Below are positions 35,889 to 45,345 of a DNA stretch of 64,000 nucleotides, one piece after another. The notes beneath the pieces are model-generated. The model had not been told where the DNA came from. It did no database searches and was given only the letters and a program-made list of their open reading frames with translations. The position numbers and the translations under genes were made by a program. This stretch comes from Paraburkholderia phenazinium (GTDB taxonomy: Bacteria > Pseudomonadota > Gammaproteobacteria > Burkholderiales > Burkholderiaceae). Position 1 is the stretch's first letter. Each line of letters starts with the position of its first letter. The stretch is from NCBI RefSeq assembly GCF_900142845.1, contig NZ_FSRU01000002.1, positions 1,612,001-1,676,000 on the forward strand, written 5' to 3'.

Positions 35889-36941
35889 TTACACGGCATA
35901 CGCGAGGTCATAGCGCCCTGCCATCGCCGGCAGCGCGATCGGCTTGATCTTGTGCGCCTGTCCGGCGCTGCCGAATGCCTCGAAGCGGGAACGGCACAGA
36001 TCCCGCGCCGCGCCGAGTGCGTCCGCGAAGAAGCGTCGAACGTCGAACTCGGAAGGACGCTGTGCGATTGAGCGCCGTATTGCACCCGTCATCGCGAGGC
36101 GGATATCCGTATCGATGTTGATCTTGCGTACACCATGGCGAATGCCCTCGCAGATCTCTTCCACGGGGACGCCATACGTTTCGCGGATTTCACCGCCGAA
36201 CTCGCGGATGATCTCCAGCCACTCCTGAGGTACCGAACTCGATCCGTGCATGACCAGGTGGGTATTGGGCAGGCGGCGATGAATTTCCCGGATCCGGTCG
36301 ATCGCGAGAATATCGCCCGACGGCTTGCGGGAGAATTTATAGGCGCCGTGCGACGTGCCAATCGCAATGGCCAACGCGTCGACTCCCGTACGCTGCACAA
36401 AATCGGCGGCCTGCTCGGGGTCGGTCAGCAGCATGTCATGGGTCAGCACACCTTCGGCGCCGGAGCCGTCCTCCTCCCCCGCCATGCCCGATTCGAGCGA
36501 ACCGAGACATCCGAGCTCGCCCTCGACCGACACGCCAACGGCATGCGCCATCTCCACCACCGTCCGCGTCACTTCAACGTTGTAGTCGTAGGACGCTACG
36601 GTTTTCATATCCGGCATGAGCGAGCCGTCCATCATCACGCTGCTGAATCCGCTGCGGATCGCTGCCTGGCACACTGCCGGCGACGCCCCATGGTCCTGAT
36701 GCATCACGACCGGGATGTCGGGATAAGTCTCGATCGCGGCAACGACCAGGTGCCTCAGAAACGCTTCGCCCGCGTATTTCCGCGCACCGGCGGAGGCCTG
36801 CATGATGACCGGACTATCGCAGTCGGCGGCCGCCTGCATGATCGCCTGAATCTGCTCGAGGTTATTGACGTTGAAGGCCGGTACGCCATACGCGTGCTCC
36901 GCCGCATGGTCCAGCAACTGCCGCAATGAAATCAGTGCCAT
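35889..36941 (-). CDS. fba: Class II fructose-bisphosphate aldolase (CbbA type)
   Basis: A 350-residue zinc aldolase. The zinc histidines lie in [19 protein letters not shown] and [12 protein letters not shown], and [16 protein letters not shown] is the family N-terminus. It joins DHAP with glyceraldehyde 3-phosphate and, in CbbA-type enzymes, with erythrose 4-phosphate to give sedoheptulose 1,7-bisphosphate. Its start overlaps the transketolase stop by 10 bp. No RuBisCO or phosphoribulokinase is present, so a Calvin-cycle role is not supported here. Confidence 0.95.
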   Translation of the reverse strand: MALISLRQLLDHAAEHAYGVPAFNVNNLEQIQAIMQAAADCDSPVIMQASAGARKYAGEAFLRHLVVAAIETYPDIPVVMHQDHGASPAVCQAAIRSGFSSVMMDGSLMPDMKTVASYDYNVEVTRTVVEMAHAVGVSVEGELGCLGSLESGMAGEEDGSGAEGVLTHDMLLTDPEQAADFVQRTGVDALAIAIGTSHGAYKFSRKPSGDILAIDRIREIHRRLPNTHLVMHGSSSVPQEWLEIIREFGGEIRETYGVPVEEICEGIRHGVRKINIDTDIRLAMTGAIRRSIAQRPSEFDVRRFFADALGAARDLCRSRFEAFGSAGQAHKIKPIALPAMAGRYDLAYAV

Positions 36942-38965
36942 GTCGTTTCCATCTCTAGTGTGCGGCTCACCGCGTCCACGATCGCGTCCACCGTAATGCC
37001 GAACTCTTCGTACAACGTCTCGGCCGGAGCCGACTCGCCAAAGTGCGACAAGCCGATCACGGCGCCGCTCAAGCCGACGTACTTGCGCCAGAAATCGCCG
37101 GCGGCCGCTTCAATCGCCACGCGCCGGAGCTTGGGCGGCAGAACCGCATGCTGGTACTCGAGCGATTGTCTGTCGAAGGTCGTGGTCGACGGCATCGATA
37201 CGACCCGCGCGGCAATGTCCTGCCCGGCGAGCACCGATTGCGCCTTCAGGGCGAGTTCCACTTCCGAACCCGTCGCGATCAGAACGATGTCCGGCTTTCC
37301 GCCAGCCGCCTCCGACAACACATAACCGCCTTGCCGGATGTGCGCCTTCGTCTGCGCGCTGCGGGAAAGCGGCGGCAGATTCTGGCGCGAAAGCAGCAGT
37401 GCGGTCGGCGCGTCAATGGTCTCCAGTGCCGACGCCCATGCAAACGCTGTTTCGACCGCATCCGCCGGCCGCCATACGCTCATTCCCGGAATCTGGCGCA
37501 GCATGGCCGCGTGCTCGACCGGCTGATGGGTAGGCCCGTCCTCGCCGAGACCAATCGAATCGTGGGTGAAGACGTAGACACATTGCAGGTGCATCAGCGC
37601 CGCCATGCGCAGCGCGTTCTTCGCGTAGTCGGAAAACACCAGGAAAGTCCCGCCATACGGCAGAAATCCGCCGTGGAGCGCAACGCCGTTCATGATCGCG
37701 GTCATGCCGAATTCGCGAACGCCGTAGTGGATATAGTTTCCTGTTGCGTTCGTGCGATCGCGTATGACTGCACGGGAAGCCGGCACCATGGTGAGATTCG
37801 ACGGCGCCAGGTCTGCCGAGCCGCCCAGCAGTTCAGGGAGTCGACCCACGAGCAGCTCCAGGCACTTCTGCGACGCCTTGCGGGTCGCCATCTTTTGCTC
37901 GAACCAGTCGCCGCCCTCCAGCAGGCGTTTGATCACGTCGGCGGAGCGCTCGAGGCGACTGCCGTGCATGCGCGATTCGAAGTAGCCGGCCTTGTCCGGG
38001 AAATGGGTACGATAGGCTTCGAACAGCGTGCGCCATGCGATGTTGCGTTCACGGCCCTCTGCTCGCGCATCCCATGCGGCGCGAATCGGTTTGGGAATCT
38101 CGAACGGCGCGTAAGGCCAGCGCAAATGCTCGCGCGTGGCCGCGATTTCGGCGTCGCCAAGCGGCGCGCCGTGCACGTCGTGCGTACCCGCGCGATTGGG
38201 CGAGCCGTTGCCGATCACCGTCTTGCAGCAGATCAAGGTCGGCCGGTCGCGTTCCGCGCGTGCGGCCTCGATCGCCTGCTCGATCGAGAGCGGATCATGT
38301 CCGTCCACCCCTTCCACGACATGCCAGCCATAGGCACGGAAACGCATCGGAGTATCGTCGGTGAACCAGCCCTCGACGTGGCCGTCGATCGAAATGCCGT
38401 TGTCGTCGTAAAACGCGATCAGCTTGCCGAGACGCCATGTGCCGGCGAGCGAGCAGGCTTCATGGGACACCCCTTCCATGAGGCAACCGTCGCCGAGAAA
38501 CACATAGGTATGGTGATCGACGATGTCGAAGCCCGGCTCGTTGAATTCGGCAGCCAGCAATCGTTCAGCCAGCGCCATACCTACTGCGTTGGCAAGACCC
38601 TGCCCTAACGGGCCGGTGGTCGTTTCGACGCCAGGCGTCAGACCGCGTTCCGGGTGCCCGGGCGTGACCGACTGCCATTTCCGGAAGGCCTTCAGATCGT
38701 CGATCGACAGGCCGTAGCCGCTCAGATGCAGCACGGCATAAAGCAGCATCGAACCGTGACCGTTCGACAGCACAAAGCGATCCCGGTTAACCCAGTCCGG
38801 AACCGCAGGATCATGCTTCAGGTACTTGCGCCACAGTACTTCGGCGATATCCGCCATGCCCATCGGCATGCCGGGATGTCCGGAGTTCGCAGCCTGGACG
38901 GCGTCAATCGCCAGAAACCGCACCGCATTGGCAAGTTCTGTCCGGCTCGGATTAGCATGATCCAT
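36932..38965 (-). CDS. tkt: Transketolase
   Basis: A full-length 677-residue thiamine-diphosphate transketolase. The TPP motif starts [20 protein letters not shown] and reaches [10 protein letters not shown]. The Pyr domain has [19 protein letters not shown] and [17 protein letters not shown]. It transfers C2 units between sugar phosphates. In this operon it would convert the erythrose 4-phosphate or sedoheptulose 7-phosphate formed from the imported substrate into pentose and triose phosphates. It lies 98 bp after dhaL. Confidence 0.95.
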   Translation of the reverse strand: MDHANPSRTELANAVRFLAIDAVQAANSGHPGMPMGMADIAEVLWRKYLKHDPAVPDWVNRDRFVLSNGHGSMLLYAVLHLSGYGLSIDDLKAFRKWQSVTPGHPERGLTPGVETTTGPLGQGLANAVGMALAERLLAAEFNEPGFDIVDHHTYVFLGDGCLMEGVSHEACSLAGTWRLGKLIAFYDDNGISIDGHVEGWFTDDTPMRFRAYGWHVVEGVDGHDPLSIEQAIEAARAERDRPTLICCKTVIGNGSPNRAGTHDVHGAPLGDAEIAATREHLRWPYAPFEIPKPIRAAWDARAEGRERNIAWRTLFEAYRTHFPDKAGYFESRMHGSRLERSADVIKRLLEGGDWFEQKMATRKASQKCLELLVGRLPELLGGSADLAPSNLTMVPASRAVIRDRTNATGNYIHYGVREFGMTAIMNGVALHGGFLPYGGTFLVFSDYAKNALRMAALMHLQCVYVFTHDSIGLGEDGPTHQPVEHAAMLRQIPGMSVWRPADAVETAFAWASALETIDAPTALLLSRQNLPPLSRSAQTKAHIRQGGYVLSEAAGGKPDIVLIATGSEVELALKAQSVLAGQDIAARVVSMPSTTTFDRQSLEYQHAVLPPKLRRVAIEAAAGDFWRKYVGLSGAVIGLSHFGESAPAETLYEEFGITVDAIVDAVSRTLEMETTWH

Positions 38966-39063
38966 GAGTCACCACTATTTCGTATAACTAAATTAATATA
39001 GGAAAGCCCCGCGCGTTTTCACGACGAGGCGCCAGCATCCGGTCTTCAGGTACGGTTACGGTT

Positions 39064-39735
39064 TCAGGCTGCGGAAACCGCCGTACGGTCCAGCAGATGC
39101 GTGATCGATTCGCCCATGCTGCGCAGGATCAGGAAGCAGGAACACGCACCGGCGTCCAGCACGCCGATCGAACGGTCGCCGAGCCGCGCGGCCCGTCCGA
39201 TCCGGGCGCGCAACTCGCGGGTCGAATTCATGCCGGCTTCCGCTGCCGCCACCATCGCATCGATGCACTCCCGGAAGCTCTTGCCCTCTTCCAGCGCCAC
39301 CCCATACGCCGCACGCGCAGGAGCCAGCGTGTCGATCAGCGTCTTGTCGCCGACCTTCGCATCGCCGATCTCCTGGACAGAAACGATGCCGGCAACGAGC
39401 GCCTCGTAGAACAGCGATTTGTCGAGTTCGGCGTGGTCCGCGAACGTGTCGCTCATGCTGAGGAAGAAAGTGCCGTAGAGCGGCCCCATCGAACCGCCGA
39501 TACCGTCCATGAGCGCCGAAGACAGATCGCCCAGGGCCACCGCGAGCGACGGTAGCGTTGCGCGCGACGCGAGGTGTTCTCCACACTGGGTGAAGCCCTT
39601 GCTCATGTTGATGCCGTGATCGCCGTCGCCGATCGCGCCGTCGACTTCGCTCAGATACTGGCGATTCGCGTTGATGGTACGAACCAGATCGACGACCACC
39701 CCGCCGGCGTCGGCCAATTTAACGATTTCAGTCAT
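39064..39735 (-). CDS. dhaL: Dihydroxyacetone kinase-type subunit DhaL (nucleotide-binding)
   Basis: A 223-residue DhaL domain. The Mg-nucleotide aspartates are in GAIGDGDHGINM, with GDLSSALMDGIGGSMGPLYG following. It supplies the phosphoryl donor site for DhaK. No DhaM (PTS) gene is present, so ATP rather than a phosphoprotein is the likely donor. The ATG at 39735 overlaps the dhaK stop as ATGA. Context favours a tetrulose rather than dihydroxyacetone as substrate (inference). Confidence 0.92.
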   Translation of the reverse strand: MTEIVKLADAGGVVVDLVRTINANRQYLSEVDGAIGDGDHGINMSKGFTQCGEHLASRATLPSLAVALGDLSSALMDGIGGSMGPLYGTFFLSMSDTFADHAELDKSLFYEALVAGIVSVQEIGDAKVGDKTLIDTLAPARAAYGVALEEGKSFRECIDAMVAAAEAGMNSTRELRARIGRAARLGDRSIGVLDAGACSCFLILRSMGESITHLLDRTAVSAA

Positions 39736-40739
39736 CGTGCGTCTCCCACATTGAGTCCGATGCTTTGACATGGATGGGCGAGGCAGGCGCTCAGTTCGTC
39801 GTCGAGTTTCGTCAACGTCAGCGTGACCCCCATCATTTCCAGCGACGTAAAAAGATTGCCGACAAACGAGAACTGGACCTCGATTCCCGCTTCGCGCAGA
39901 TAATCGGCAACCTCGCCATACAGGATGTATTGCTCCATCAGCGGCGTCGCGCCGAGACCGGACAGCAGCACCGACACCTTGTCGCCTCTGGAAAAAGGCA
40001 GATCCGGCAACAGCTTGTCGAGCATCAGCCGCGCCATGTCCCGTGCGGGAACGGTGGGCTGGACCAGGATACCGGGTTCGCCATGATGGCCGATGCCGAC
40101 TTCCATTTCGCCGTCCTTGATGACGAAGTTGGCCTTGCCGACTGCCGGGATCGTACAGGCGGACAGGCCGACACCGATCGAGCGGGTCGAATCCACCGCT
40201 TTGCGGGCGGTGGCGATCACTTCATCGAGCGTGGCGCCCTGGGCGGCCCGGGCGCCGCCAACCTTCCACATCACGATTTCGCCGGCCACGCCGCGGCGCT
40301 TTTCGATTTCGTCTTGCGGCGCCGACGCGGCATCGTCGTTGGCGACGACCGTGCGCACACGAATGCCTTCGCGCTCGGCCAGCTTGATTGCCATCTTCAC
40401 ATTCATGTTGTCGCCGGCGTAATTGCCATAGAGGCACGCAACGCCGGCGCCGCTATCGGCCGCCTTGAACGCTTCGAAGAACGATTTGGCAGTGGGCGAC
40501 GAGAAGATTTCTCCGATCGCCACGGCATCCACCAGGTTACGCCCGACATAGCCGATGAACGCCGGTTCGTGCCCTGATCCCCCACCGGTCACAATACCCA
40601 CACGGTCCTTCTGGCGGGCATGCGCATGCGCTACCACGCGAGGATTTTCCGGCGCGGCGCGCAACTCCGGGTGCGCCGCGAGGATGCCGCGCAGCATGTC
40701 CTCGACAACAAGATCAGGATTGTTAATGACGCGATTCAT
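39732..40739 (-). CDS. dhaK: Dihydroxyacetone kinase-type subunit DhaK (ketose-binding)
   Basis: A 335-residue DhaK domain that binds the short-chain ketose covalently through a histidine. The histidine region EVGIGHHGEPGILV and the substrate loop GGGSGHEPAFIGYVG are intact. DhaK/DhaL relatives also include the D- and L-erythrulose kinases known from mycobacterial tetritol pathways. It is preceded by the SDR dehydrogenase after 26 bp and coupled to dhaL. The split two-gene form differs from the single-chain erythrulose kinases. Confidence 0.92.
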   Translation of the reverse strand: MNRVINNPDLVVEDMLRGILAAHPELRAAPENPRVVAHAHARQKDRVGIVTGGGSGHEPAFIGYVGRNLVDAVAIGEIFSSPTAKSFFEAFKAADSGAGVACLYGNYAGDNMNVKMAIKLAEREGIRVRTVVANDDAASAPQDEIEKRRGVAGEIVMWKVGGARAAQGATLDEVIATARKAVDSTRSIGVGLSACTIPAVGKANFVIKDGEMEVGIGHHGEPGILVQPTVPARDMARLMLDKLLPDLPFSRGDKVSVLLSGLGATPLMEQYILYGEVADYLREAGIEVQFSFVGNLFTSLEMMGVTLTLTKLDDELSACLAHPCQSIGLNVGDAR

Positions 40740-40765
40740 ACCGTTCCTTTACATCTTGAGTATTG

Positions 40766-41536
40766 TTACTGGGCGGTGTAGCCGCCATCAATCACGATAT
40801 TCTCGCCGTTGACCATGGCGGCCGCGTCGCTGACCAGATACAGGATCAACGCCGCGATTTCGTCGGGGCGAGCGAATCGCCCTGCAGGAATTCTGGCCTT
40901 CATCGCCTCGCCCACCGCACCGGCCCAGGCCTTCCTGCCGAGCTCGGTGTCCACCACCGTGGGCGAAACCGCGTTGACCGTAATGCCGTGCTTTGCCCAT
41001 TCGAGCGCGAGTACCTTCGTCATCCCGACGATTGCCGCCTTGCTCGCGCAATACGCCACGTGGCGCTCCAGCGCCACGACGCTCGCCTGCGAAGCCAGAT
41101 TCACGATCCTGCCGCCCGTGCCGCGGCTCAGCATCTGCTTGCCGACGGCCTGCGCAAGCAGAAACGGAGCCTTGAGGTTGATCGTCATCGTCCGGTCCCA
41201 GGCGTCCTCGGACAAGGCTTCCGCGTTCTCCAGCAGAGCGACGCCGGCATTGTTGACCAGGATGTCGACAGGGCCCAGTGCTTCTGTCACGCGCCGCACC
41301 AGAGCATCCGAGATCGCTGTGGCGGTAATGTCCGCTGCGATACCCACATGCCGCCCGGGGCCACCCGGAAGCGTCGCGGCCACCGCCTCGACGGCCGGGT
41401 TGATATCGAGCAGTGCGACACGCGCACCCGCGGCAGCGAGGCATTCGGCAACAGCAAAGCCGATACCGCTAGCCGCACCGGTCACGACCGCAACGCGGTC
41501 CGTGATCTGAAAAGGGCTCGTTGAATTGACCGACAT
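40766..41536 (-). CDS. Short-chain dehydrogenase/reductase (candidate polyol dehydrogenase)
   Basis: A 256-residue classical SDR. The cofactor motif is VVTGAASGIGFAVAECLA, with an acidic Asp in ARVALLDINP that favours NAD(H). NNAG is followed by the catalytic YCASKAAIVG. Its C-terminus includes a typical INGENIVIDGGYTAQ. In this operon it probably oxidises the imported polyol to a ketose, like the threitol dehydrogenases of this fold. It follows the binding-protein gene by 15 bp. Confidence 0.9.
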   Translation of the reverse strand: MSVNSTSPFQITDRVAVVTGAASGIGFAVAECLAAAGARVALLDINPAVEAVAATLPGGPGRHVGIAADITATAISDALVRRVTEALGPVDILVNNAGVALLENAEALSEDAWDRTMTINLKAPFLLAQAVGKQMLSRGTGGRIVNLASQASVVALERHVAYCASKAAIVGMTKVLALEWAKHGITVNAVSPTVVDTELGRKAWAGAVGEAMKARIPAGRFARPDEIAALILYLVSDAAAMVNGENIVIDGGYTAQ

Positions 41537-41551
41537 CGCTCCACTCCTTGA

Positions 41552-42553
41552 TTAATTGCTCTTGGGAATCTTGTTGAGAATCTCCTGGGCGTTGGCCGGC
41601 GTGACCTGCGTCCAAGGCACCGCGTAGGACTTCGCGGTCCCGTCGTCCCACGGCATCTTCGCGCCGTACCCGGCCCAGATATCCGAGCGTGGCTTGTAAG
41701 ACGGGCCCATCACCGTGCGCAGCGCAACATCCAGCGCACCTTGCGCCTGGGCCTGCGAGTCCTGGAAGAAGGTCGTCATTTCGCCGCGCTTGACGGCGGC
41801 AATTCCATCGACAATTCCGTCGATGCCGGCGACCGGCACCTTCTTCGGATCGAGGCCTTTCGATTTCAGGGCCTGGATGGCGCCGAGCGCCATGTCGTCG
41901 TTCTCCGCAATGATGCCGGCAATCTGCCCGGGGTGCGCGGTCAGCCAGTTCTCGACCAGCGCCAGCGACTCGGCACGCGACCAGTTTGCCGTCTTGTGCT
42001 CAAGCACCTTCACATCCGGATTTTTTGCCAGCACGTCCTGAATGCCCTTCGAACGGTCGATCTGGGCGGACTGGCCGATCGGCCCCTCGATGATCACCAC
42101 ATTACCCTTGCCGCCGATCTCCTTGACGATCGCATCCGCTTCCATCTGTCCCGCCACCACGTCGTTGCTGCCAACATACGACGTCAGCTTGTCGCCGGAC
42201 ACCTGGGTATTCGATCCGATGACCGGAATGTGAGCGGCAGCGGCCTTCGCAACGGCAGCCGCACCGGCCGCCTTGTCGATCGGCACGAAAATGATCGCGT
42301 CGTATTTCTGCGTGATCATCGTATCGAACTGGTTGCTCTGGGTCAGCGCGTCGTAATTGCCGTCGAATACCGTGATCTCCACCGTACCGTCCTTGACAGA
42401 GGGATCCGCCTTCAGCGCATTGGTCCACATCTGCATGAACTCACCCTTGAGACCGTACACCGCCGCGCCGATACGAATGGGTTTAGCCTGCGCCGCGCTA
42501 CAGAACAGGCCCATCACCGCGCAGGCCAGAGCCGCCTTCTTCCACGAATTCAT
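41552..42553 (-). CDS. Sugar ABC transporter periplasmic binding protein (Peripla_BP_4 type)
   Basis: A 333-residue ribose/galactose-type binding protein. The signal peptide MNSWKKAALACAVMGLFCSAAQA is followed by KPIRIGAAVYGLKGEFMQMW. Other marks are YDAIIFVPIDKAAGAAAVAK, IPVIGSNTQVSG and the hinge ENDDMALGAIQALK. It captures the pathway substrate, inferred to be a C4 polyol or related short sugar. The permease gene lies 44 bp upstream. Confidence 0.93.
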   Translation of the reverse strand: MNSWKKAALACAVMGLFCSAAQAKPIRIGAAVYGLKGEFMQMWTNALKADPSVKDGTVEITVFDGNYDALTQSNQFDTMITQKYDAIIFVPIDKAAGAAAVAKAAAAHIPVIGSNTQVSGDKLTSYVGSNDVVAGQMEADAIVKEIGGKGNVVIIEGPIGQSAQIDRSKGIQDVLAKNPDVKVLEHKTANWSRAESLALVENWLTAHPGQIAGIIAENDDMALGAIQALKSKGLDPKKVPVAGIDGIVDGIAAVKRGEMTTFFQDSQAQAQGALDVALRTVMGPSYKPRSDIWAGYGAKMPWDDGTAKSYAVPWTQVTPANAQEILNKIPKSN

Positions 42554-42597
42554 TGAAGTCTCCTGAATTTTTTCAGTGTGTTGCTTTTGGGTTGACG

Positions 42598-43584
42598 TTA
42601 TTGCTTCTTGCGCGAAGCATCGAGGAGGACGGCACCGACGATAATGACGCCCTTTACAACTTGCTGGTAATAAGACGACACGCCCAGCAGATTCAGTCCG
42701 TTATTGATGACGCCGATGAGCAGCGCGCCGACCACCGTGCCGCCGAGCGAGCCGGTGCCGCCCGACAGGCTCGTGCCGCCGATCACCACCGCCGCGATCG
42801 CATCGAGCTCGTAGGACACGCCGGCCTGCGGCAAAGCCGAGGTTGTACGGGCGGCCAGGATGATCCCGGCAAGACCCGCCAGCAGCCCGCCGATGACGTA
42901 CACGGAGAAGATGATCTTGCTGGTGGAAATCCCGCTGGTCTTGGCGCTTTTTGCGTTGCCGCCGACCGCATAGACATAGCGGCCATAGGTCGTATAGCGC
43001 AGCACGAACCAGAACAGCAAAGCGACCGCGGCGAACACGATAATCGGCACGGGCACCCCCGCCATCGCCCCGGTTCCGATGTTCAGATATCCATCGGGCA
43101 GATCGGTGACGGGCATGCCGTCGTTGTAGATATAGGTGAGCCCGCGCGCCGCGCTCAACATGCCGAGCGTCGCGACGAACGGCGGAATCGACAGCCTTGC
43201 CACGAGCAGGCCGTTGATCGCGCCTGCCGCAGCGCCCACGAGCAGCCCCGCAAACAGGCCCAGCGCCGGGTTCAGTGGATGCGCACCGGTCACGAGGCTC
43301 GCGCTGACGATGCCGGCAAGCGCAAGCGTCGAACCCACCGACAGGTCGATGCCGGCCGTGAGTACCACGTAGGTCATGCCGATCGCGAGGATGCCGTTGA
43401 TCGAGGTCTGCCTCAGGATGTCCGCGATATTGCCCAGCGTCAGGAAATACTGGTTTGCAAAGGACAGCACGATGCACAGAACAATTAGTACTGCGACGAT
43501 GCCGTAGCGGCGGTAGATATCGCGCATGTGGGCGGAACGGCTTTGACTCGCCGGGACTTTCAGGGAGGGGGTATGAGTATTCAT
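42598..43584 (-). CDS. Sugar ABC transporter permease (RbsC-like)
   Basis: A 328-residue permease of the ribose-type (BPD_transp_2) family with about 8-10 membrane helices. Marks include GMTYVVLTAGIDLSVGSTLA, IPPFVATLGMLSAARGL and AVVIGGTSLSGGTGSLGG. The start MNTHTPSLKVPASQ overlaps the ATPase stop as ATGA. A longer open frame reading back to 45138 is a shadow of the ATPase gene, not a fusion. Confidence 0.94.
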   Translation of the reverse strand: MNTHTPSLKVPASQSRSAHMRDIYRRYGIVAVLIVLCIVLSFANQYFLTLGNIADILRQTSINGILAIGMTYVVLTAGIDLSVGSTLALAGIVSASLVTGAHPLNPALGLFAGLLVGAAAGAINGLLVARLSIPPFVATLGMLSAARGLTYIYNDGMPVTDLPDGYLNIGTGAMAGVPVPIIVFAAVALLFWFVLRYTTYGRYVYAVGGNAKSAKTSGISTSKIIFSVYVIGGLLAGLAGIILAARTTSALPQAGVSYELDAIAAVVIGGTSLSGGTGSLGGTVVGALLIGVINNGLNLLGVSSYYQQVVKGVIIVGAVLLDASRKKQ

Positions 43585-45059
43585 GATGCGAGGTGCAGGA
43601 GATCTTCCTGAGTGGTGGTATGGCCGTCGATCACGGTGACCAACTGTCCAGACTTGAAAATGGCGATGCGGTCGCTGACATCCAGAATTTCCTGCGCCTC
43701 GGATGACACCACCATGGCGGCGCCGCCTTTCGATACGAAGTCGTCGAGCAGCTTGTAGACCTCGCGCTTGGCGCCCTCGTCGATGCCCCGGGTCGGTTCG
43801 TCGCACAAGAGGCAGGTGGGCTCGGTCGAAAGGCAGCGTGCGAGCACGACCTTCTGCTGGTTTCCCCCGCTCATCGAGGAAACCGGCAACGAGACGGAAC
43901 TCGTTTTGATCCGCATGCGCTCGACCATCCTGTCGACGAGGTTCTTCACCTTGCGATGGTTGATCAGCGACAGGCGCGACAGCCGGTTGTAGGCAGAGAA
44001 CGAAATGTTGTCGCGCACGGACGCCGACAGCACAAGCCCGGTCTCCTTGCGGTCCTCGGTCACGAGCGACAGCCCTGCTTCGATGGCCTTGCGCGGGCGG
44101 CCAACCGGCAAGGCGCGGCCCTTGAGCCTGACCTGACCGCGATCGGGACGGGTCAGCCCATACATGCAATTGAGGTATTCGCTGCGGCCCGCGCCCATCA
44201 GCCCGTAGATGCCGAGGATTTCTCCCTGGTGAACCGTGAGCGAGATGTCGTTGAATTCCGCCTCGCGCGAAAGGCCCGTCGACTCCAGCACGGGCTCGCC
44301 CACCGGCCGGCGAATCTTCTCGGCGGAATGCAGCGTGCGGCCGACGATCGTGCTCACCAGATAGGAGCGGTCGATGTCGGCGATACGGCCGCTGTCGACA
44401 TACCGTCCGTCGCGAAAGACCGTGTAGTCGTCCGCGATCTGGAATATTTCCGAGAGCCGGTGGCTGACGTAGATGATGCCGGTGCCCTGAGCGGTCAGGT
44501 TGCGGATCGCGTTGAACAGCACCTCGGTTTCGCGTTCGCCGATCGCGGAAGTCGGCTCGTCCATGATCATCACGTCGCAGTCGCGGCTGAACGCCTTGGC
44601 GATCTCGACCAACTGGATCTGCGCGAGGCTCAGCGACGACATCCGGGCGCGGGCGTCGACCGGGAAGGCGAGCCGGTCCAGGAGTTCCTGGGCCTGCCTC
44701 GCGAGCGCCCCAAACTTGACCAGCACACCAGCGCGGCGAGGTTCGCGGCCGAGATACAGGTTTTCGGCGACGCTCATGCCGGGAATCGGCGAAAGCTCCT
44801 GGGTAATGATCGCGATGCGATGCTCGAGCGCTTCGGCCGGCGTCTGAAAATCGACGCTTTGTCCCTTGAGCAGGATCTCTCCGGCATCGCGCTGGGTGAT
44901 ACCCATGACGATGCCAAGGAAGGTCGACTTCCCAGCTCCGTTCCCGCCGCATAGCGCATGGACACTCCCGCGCCGCAGCTTCAACCGGCCGTCCTCCAAC
45001 GCCCTGACACCATTGAATGCCTTCTGCACACCGCTGGCATCCACAAGAAGGTCGTCCAC
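43581..45059 (-). CDS. Sugar ABC transporter ATP-binding protein
   Basis: A 492-residue two-domain sugar ATPase (RbsA/MglA type). The first Walker A is GGNGAGKST (the usual E of GENGAGKST is G) and the first signature is MSSLSLAQIQ. The second, degenerate site is GLMGAGRSE with signature MSGGNQQKVVLARCL. I prefer the GTG at 45059 because AGGAG lies 5 nt before it; in-frame ATGs at 45074 and 45092 and a GTG at 45131 are alternatives. First gene of a ten-kilobase operon, divergent from rpiB. Confidence 0.92.
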   Translation of the reverse strand: MDDLLVDASGVQKAFNGVRALEDGRLKLRRGSVHALCGGNGAGKSTFLGIVMGITQRDAGEILLKGQSVDFQTPAEALEHRIAIITQELSPIPGMSVAENLYLGREPRRAGVLVKFGALARQAQELLDRLAFPVDARARMSSLSLAQIQLVEIAKAFSRDCDVMIMDEPTSAIGERETEVLFNAIRNLTAQGTGIIYVSHRLSEIFQIADDYTVFRDGRYVDSGRIADIDRSYLVSTIVGRTLHSAEKIRRPVGEPVLESTGLSREAEFNDISLTVHQGEILGIYGLMGAGRSEYLNCMYGLTRPDRGQVRLKGRALPVGRPRKAIEAGLSLVTEDRKETGLVLSASVRDNISFSAYNRLSRLSLINHRKVKNLVDRMVERMRIKTSSVSLPVSSMSGGNQQKVVLARCLSTEPTCLLCDEPTRGIDEGAKREVYKLLDDFVSKGGAAMVVSSEAQEILDVSDRIAIFKSGQLVTVIDGHTTTQEDLLHLAS

Positions 45060-45067
45060 TTTGTCTC

Positions 45068-45099
45068 CTAACATTTGCTCGTCGTTGAACATTTGAGCA
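45068..45099. promoter_or_regulatory. Tandem operator-like repeats before sugar ABC operon
   Basis: Two near copies of AACATTTG followed by CTC or AGC sit at 45070-45080 and 45088-45098, 18 bp apart. The second sits in a partial inverted repeat TGAACA-TT-TGAGCA (45086-45099). A third, better copy TGGACA-TT-TGTTCA lies at 45294. They are candidate sites for the SorC-family regulator and overlap the ABC gene's ribosome-site region. Confidence 0.5.
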
Positions 45100-45253
45100 G
45101 TTGAGTGACATCGTAGGTTCGCTCCAACCACCTGTCAATTATCCGAACCACGTGGTTTACCCCTAATGTCGCCTTGCCCTCGGATCTGCTGCATCGCAAT
45201 GAATACAACCAACGGCGACCTGAACCCCTAACAGAAAACACTCAGCTACGGCC

Positions 45254-45282
45254 TTGACATTCATCTACGCACGATTGAGAAT
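45254..45282 (+). promoter_or_regulatory. Candidate promoter of rpiB-sorC
   Basis: A perfect -35 TTGACA at 45254-45259 is followed after 17 bp by GAGAAT at 45277-45282, which keeps the A, A, A, T core of a -10. The expected start is near 45289, directly beside the operator-like repeat at 45294. Confidence 0.55.
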
Positions 45283-45293
45283 TTGATCATAGA

Positions 45294-45307
45294 TGGACAT
45301 TTGTTCA
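45294..45307. promoter_or_regulatory. Operator-like inverted repeat downstream of rpiB promoter
   Basis: TGGACA-TT-TGTTCA pairs at 5 of 6 positions and shares ACATTTG with two repeats beside the divergent ABC gene. Its place just after the predicted transcription start fits repression by the SorC-family regulator. Confidence 0.55.
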
Positions 45308-45345
45308 TCCATACATTGGGCAATCCCGGACAACAGGAGTTAAAT

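Noticed and set aside
34712..38965. Calvin cycle operon (transketolase, aldolase, bisphosphatase)
   Set aside because: No RuBisCO or phosphoribulokinase is present, and the genes continue directly from a sugar ABC/DhaKL operon.
39064..40739. Classical PTS-linked dihydroxyacetone kinase
   Set aside because: No dhaM or other PTS gene is nearby; the surrounding importer, dehydrogenase and isomerase fit a different, ATP-dependent use.
42598..45138. An 846-codon open frame suggesting an ATPase-permease fusion
   Set aside because: The first two thirds are an out-of-frame shadow of the ATPase gene; the real permease starts at 43584 with ATGA coupling.
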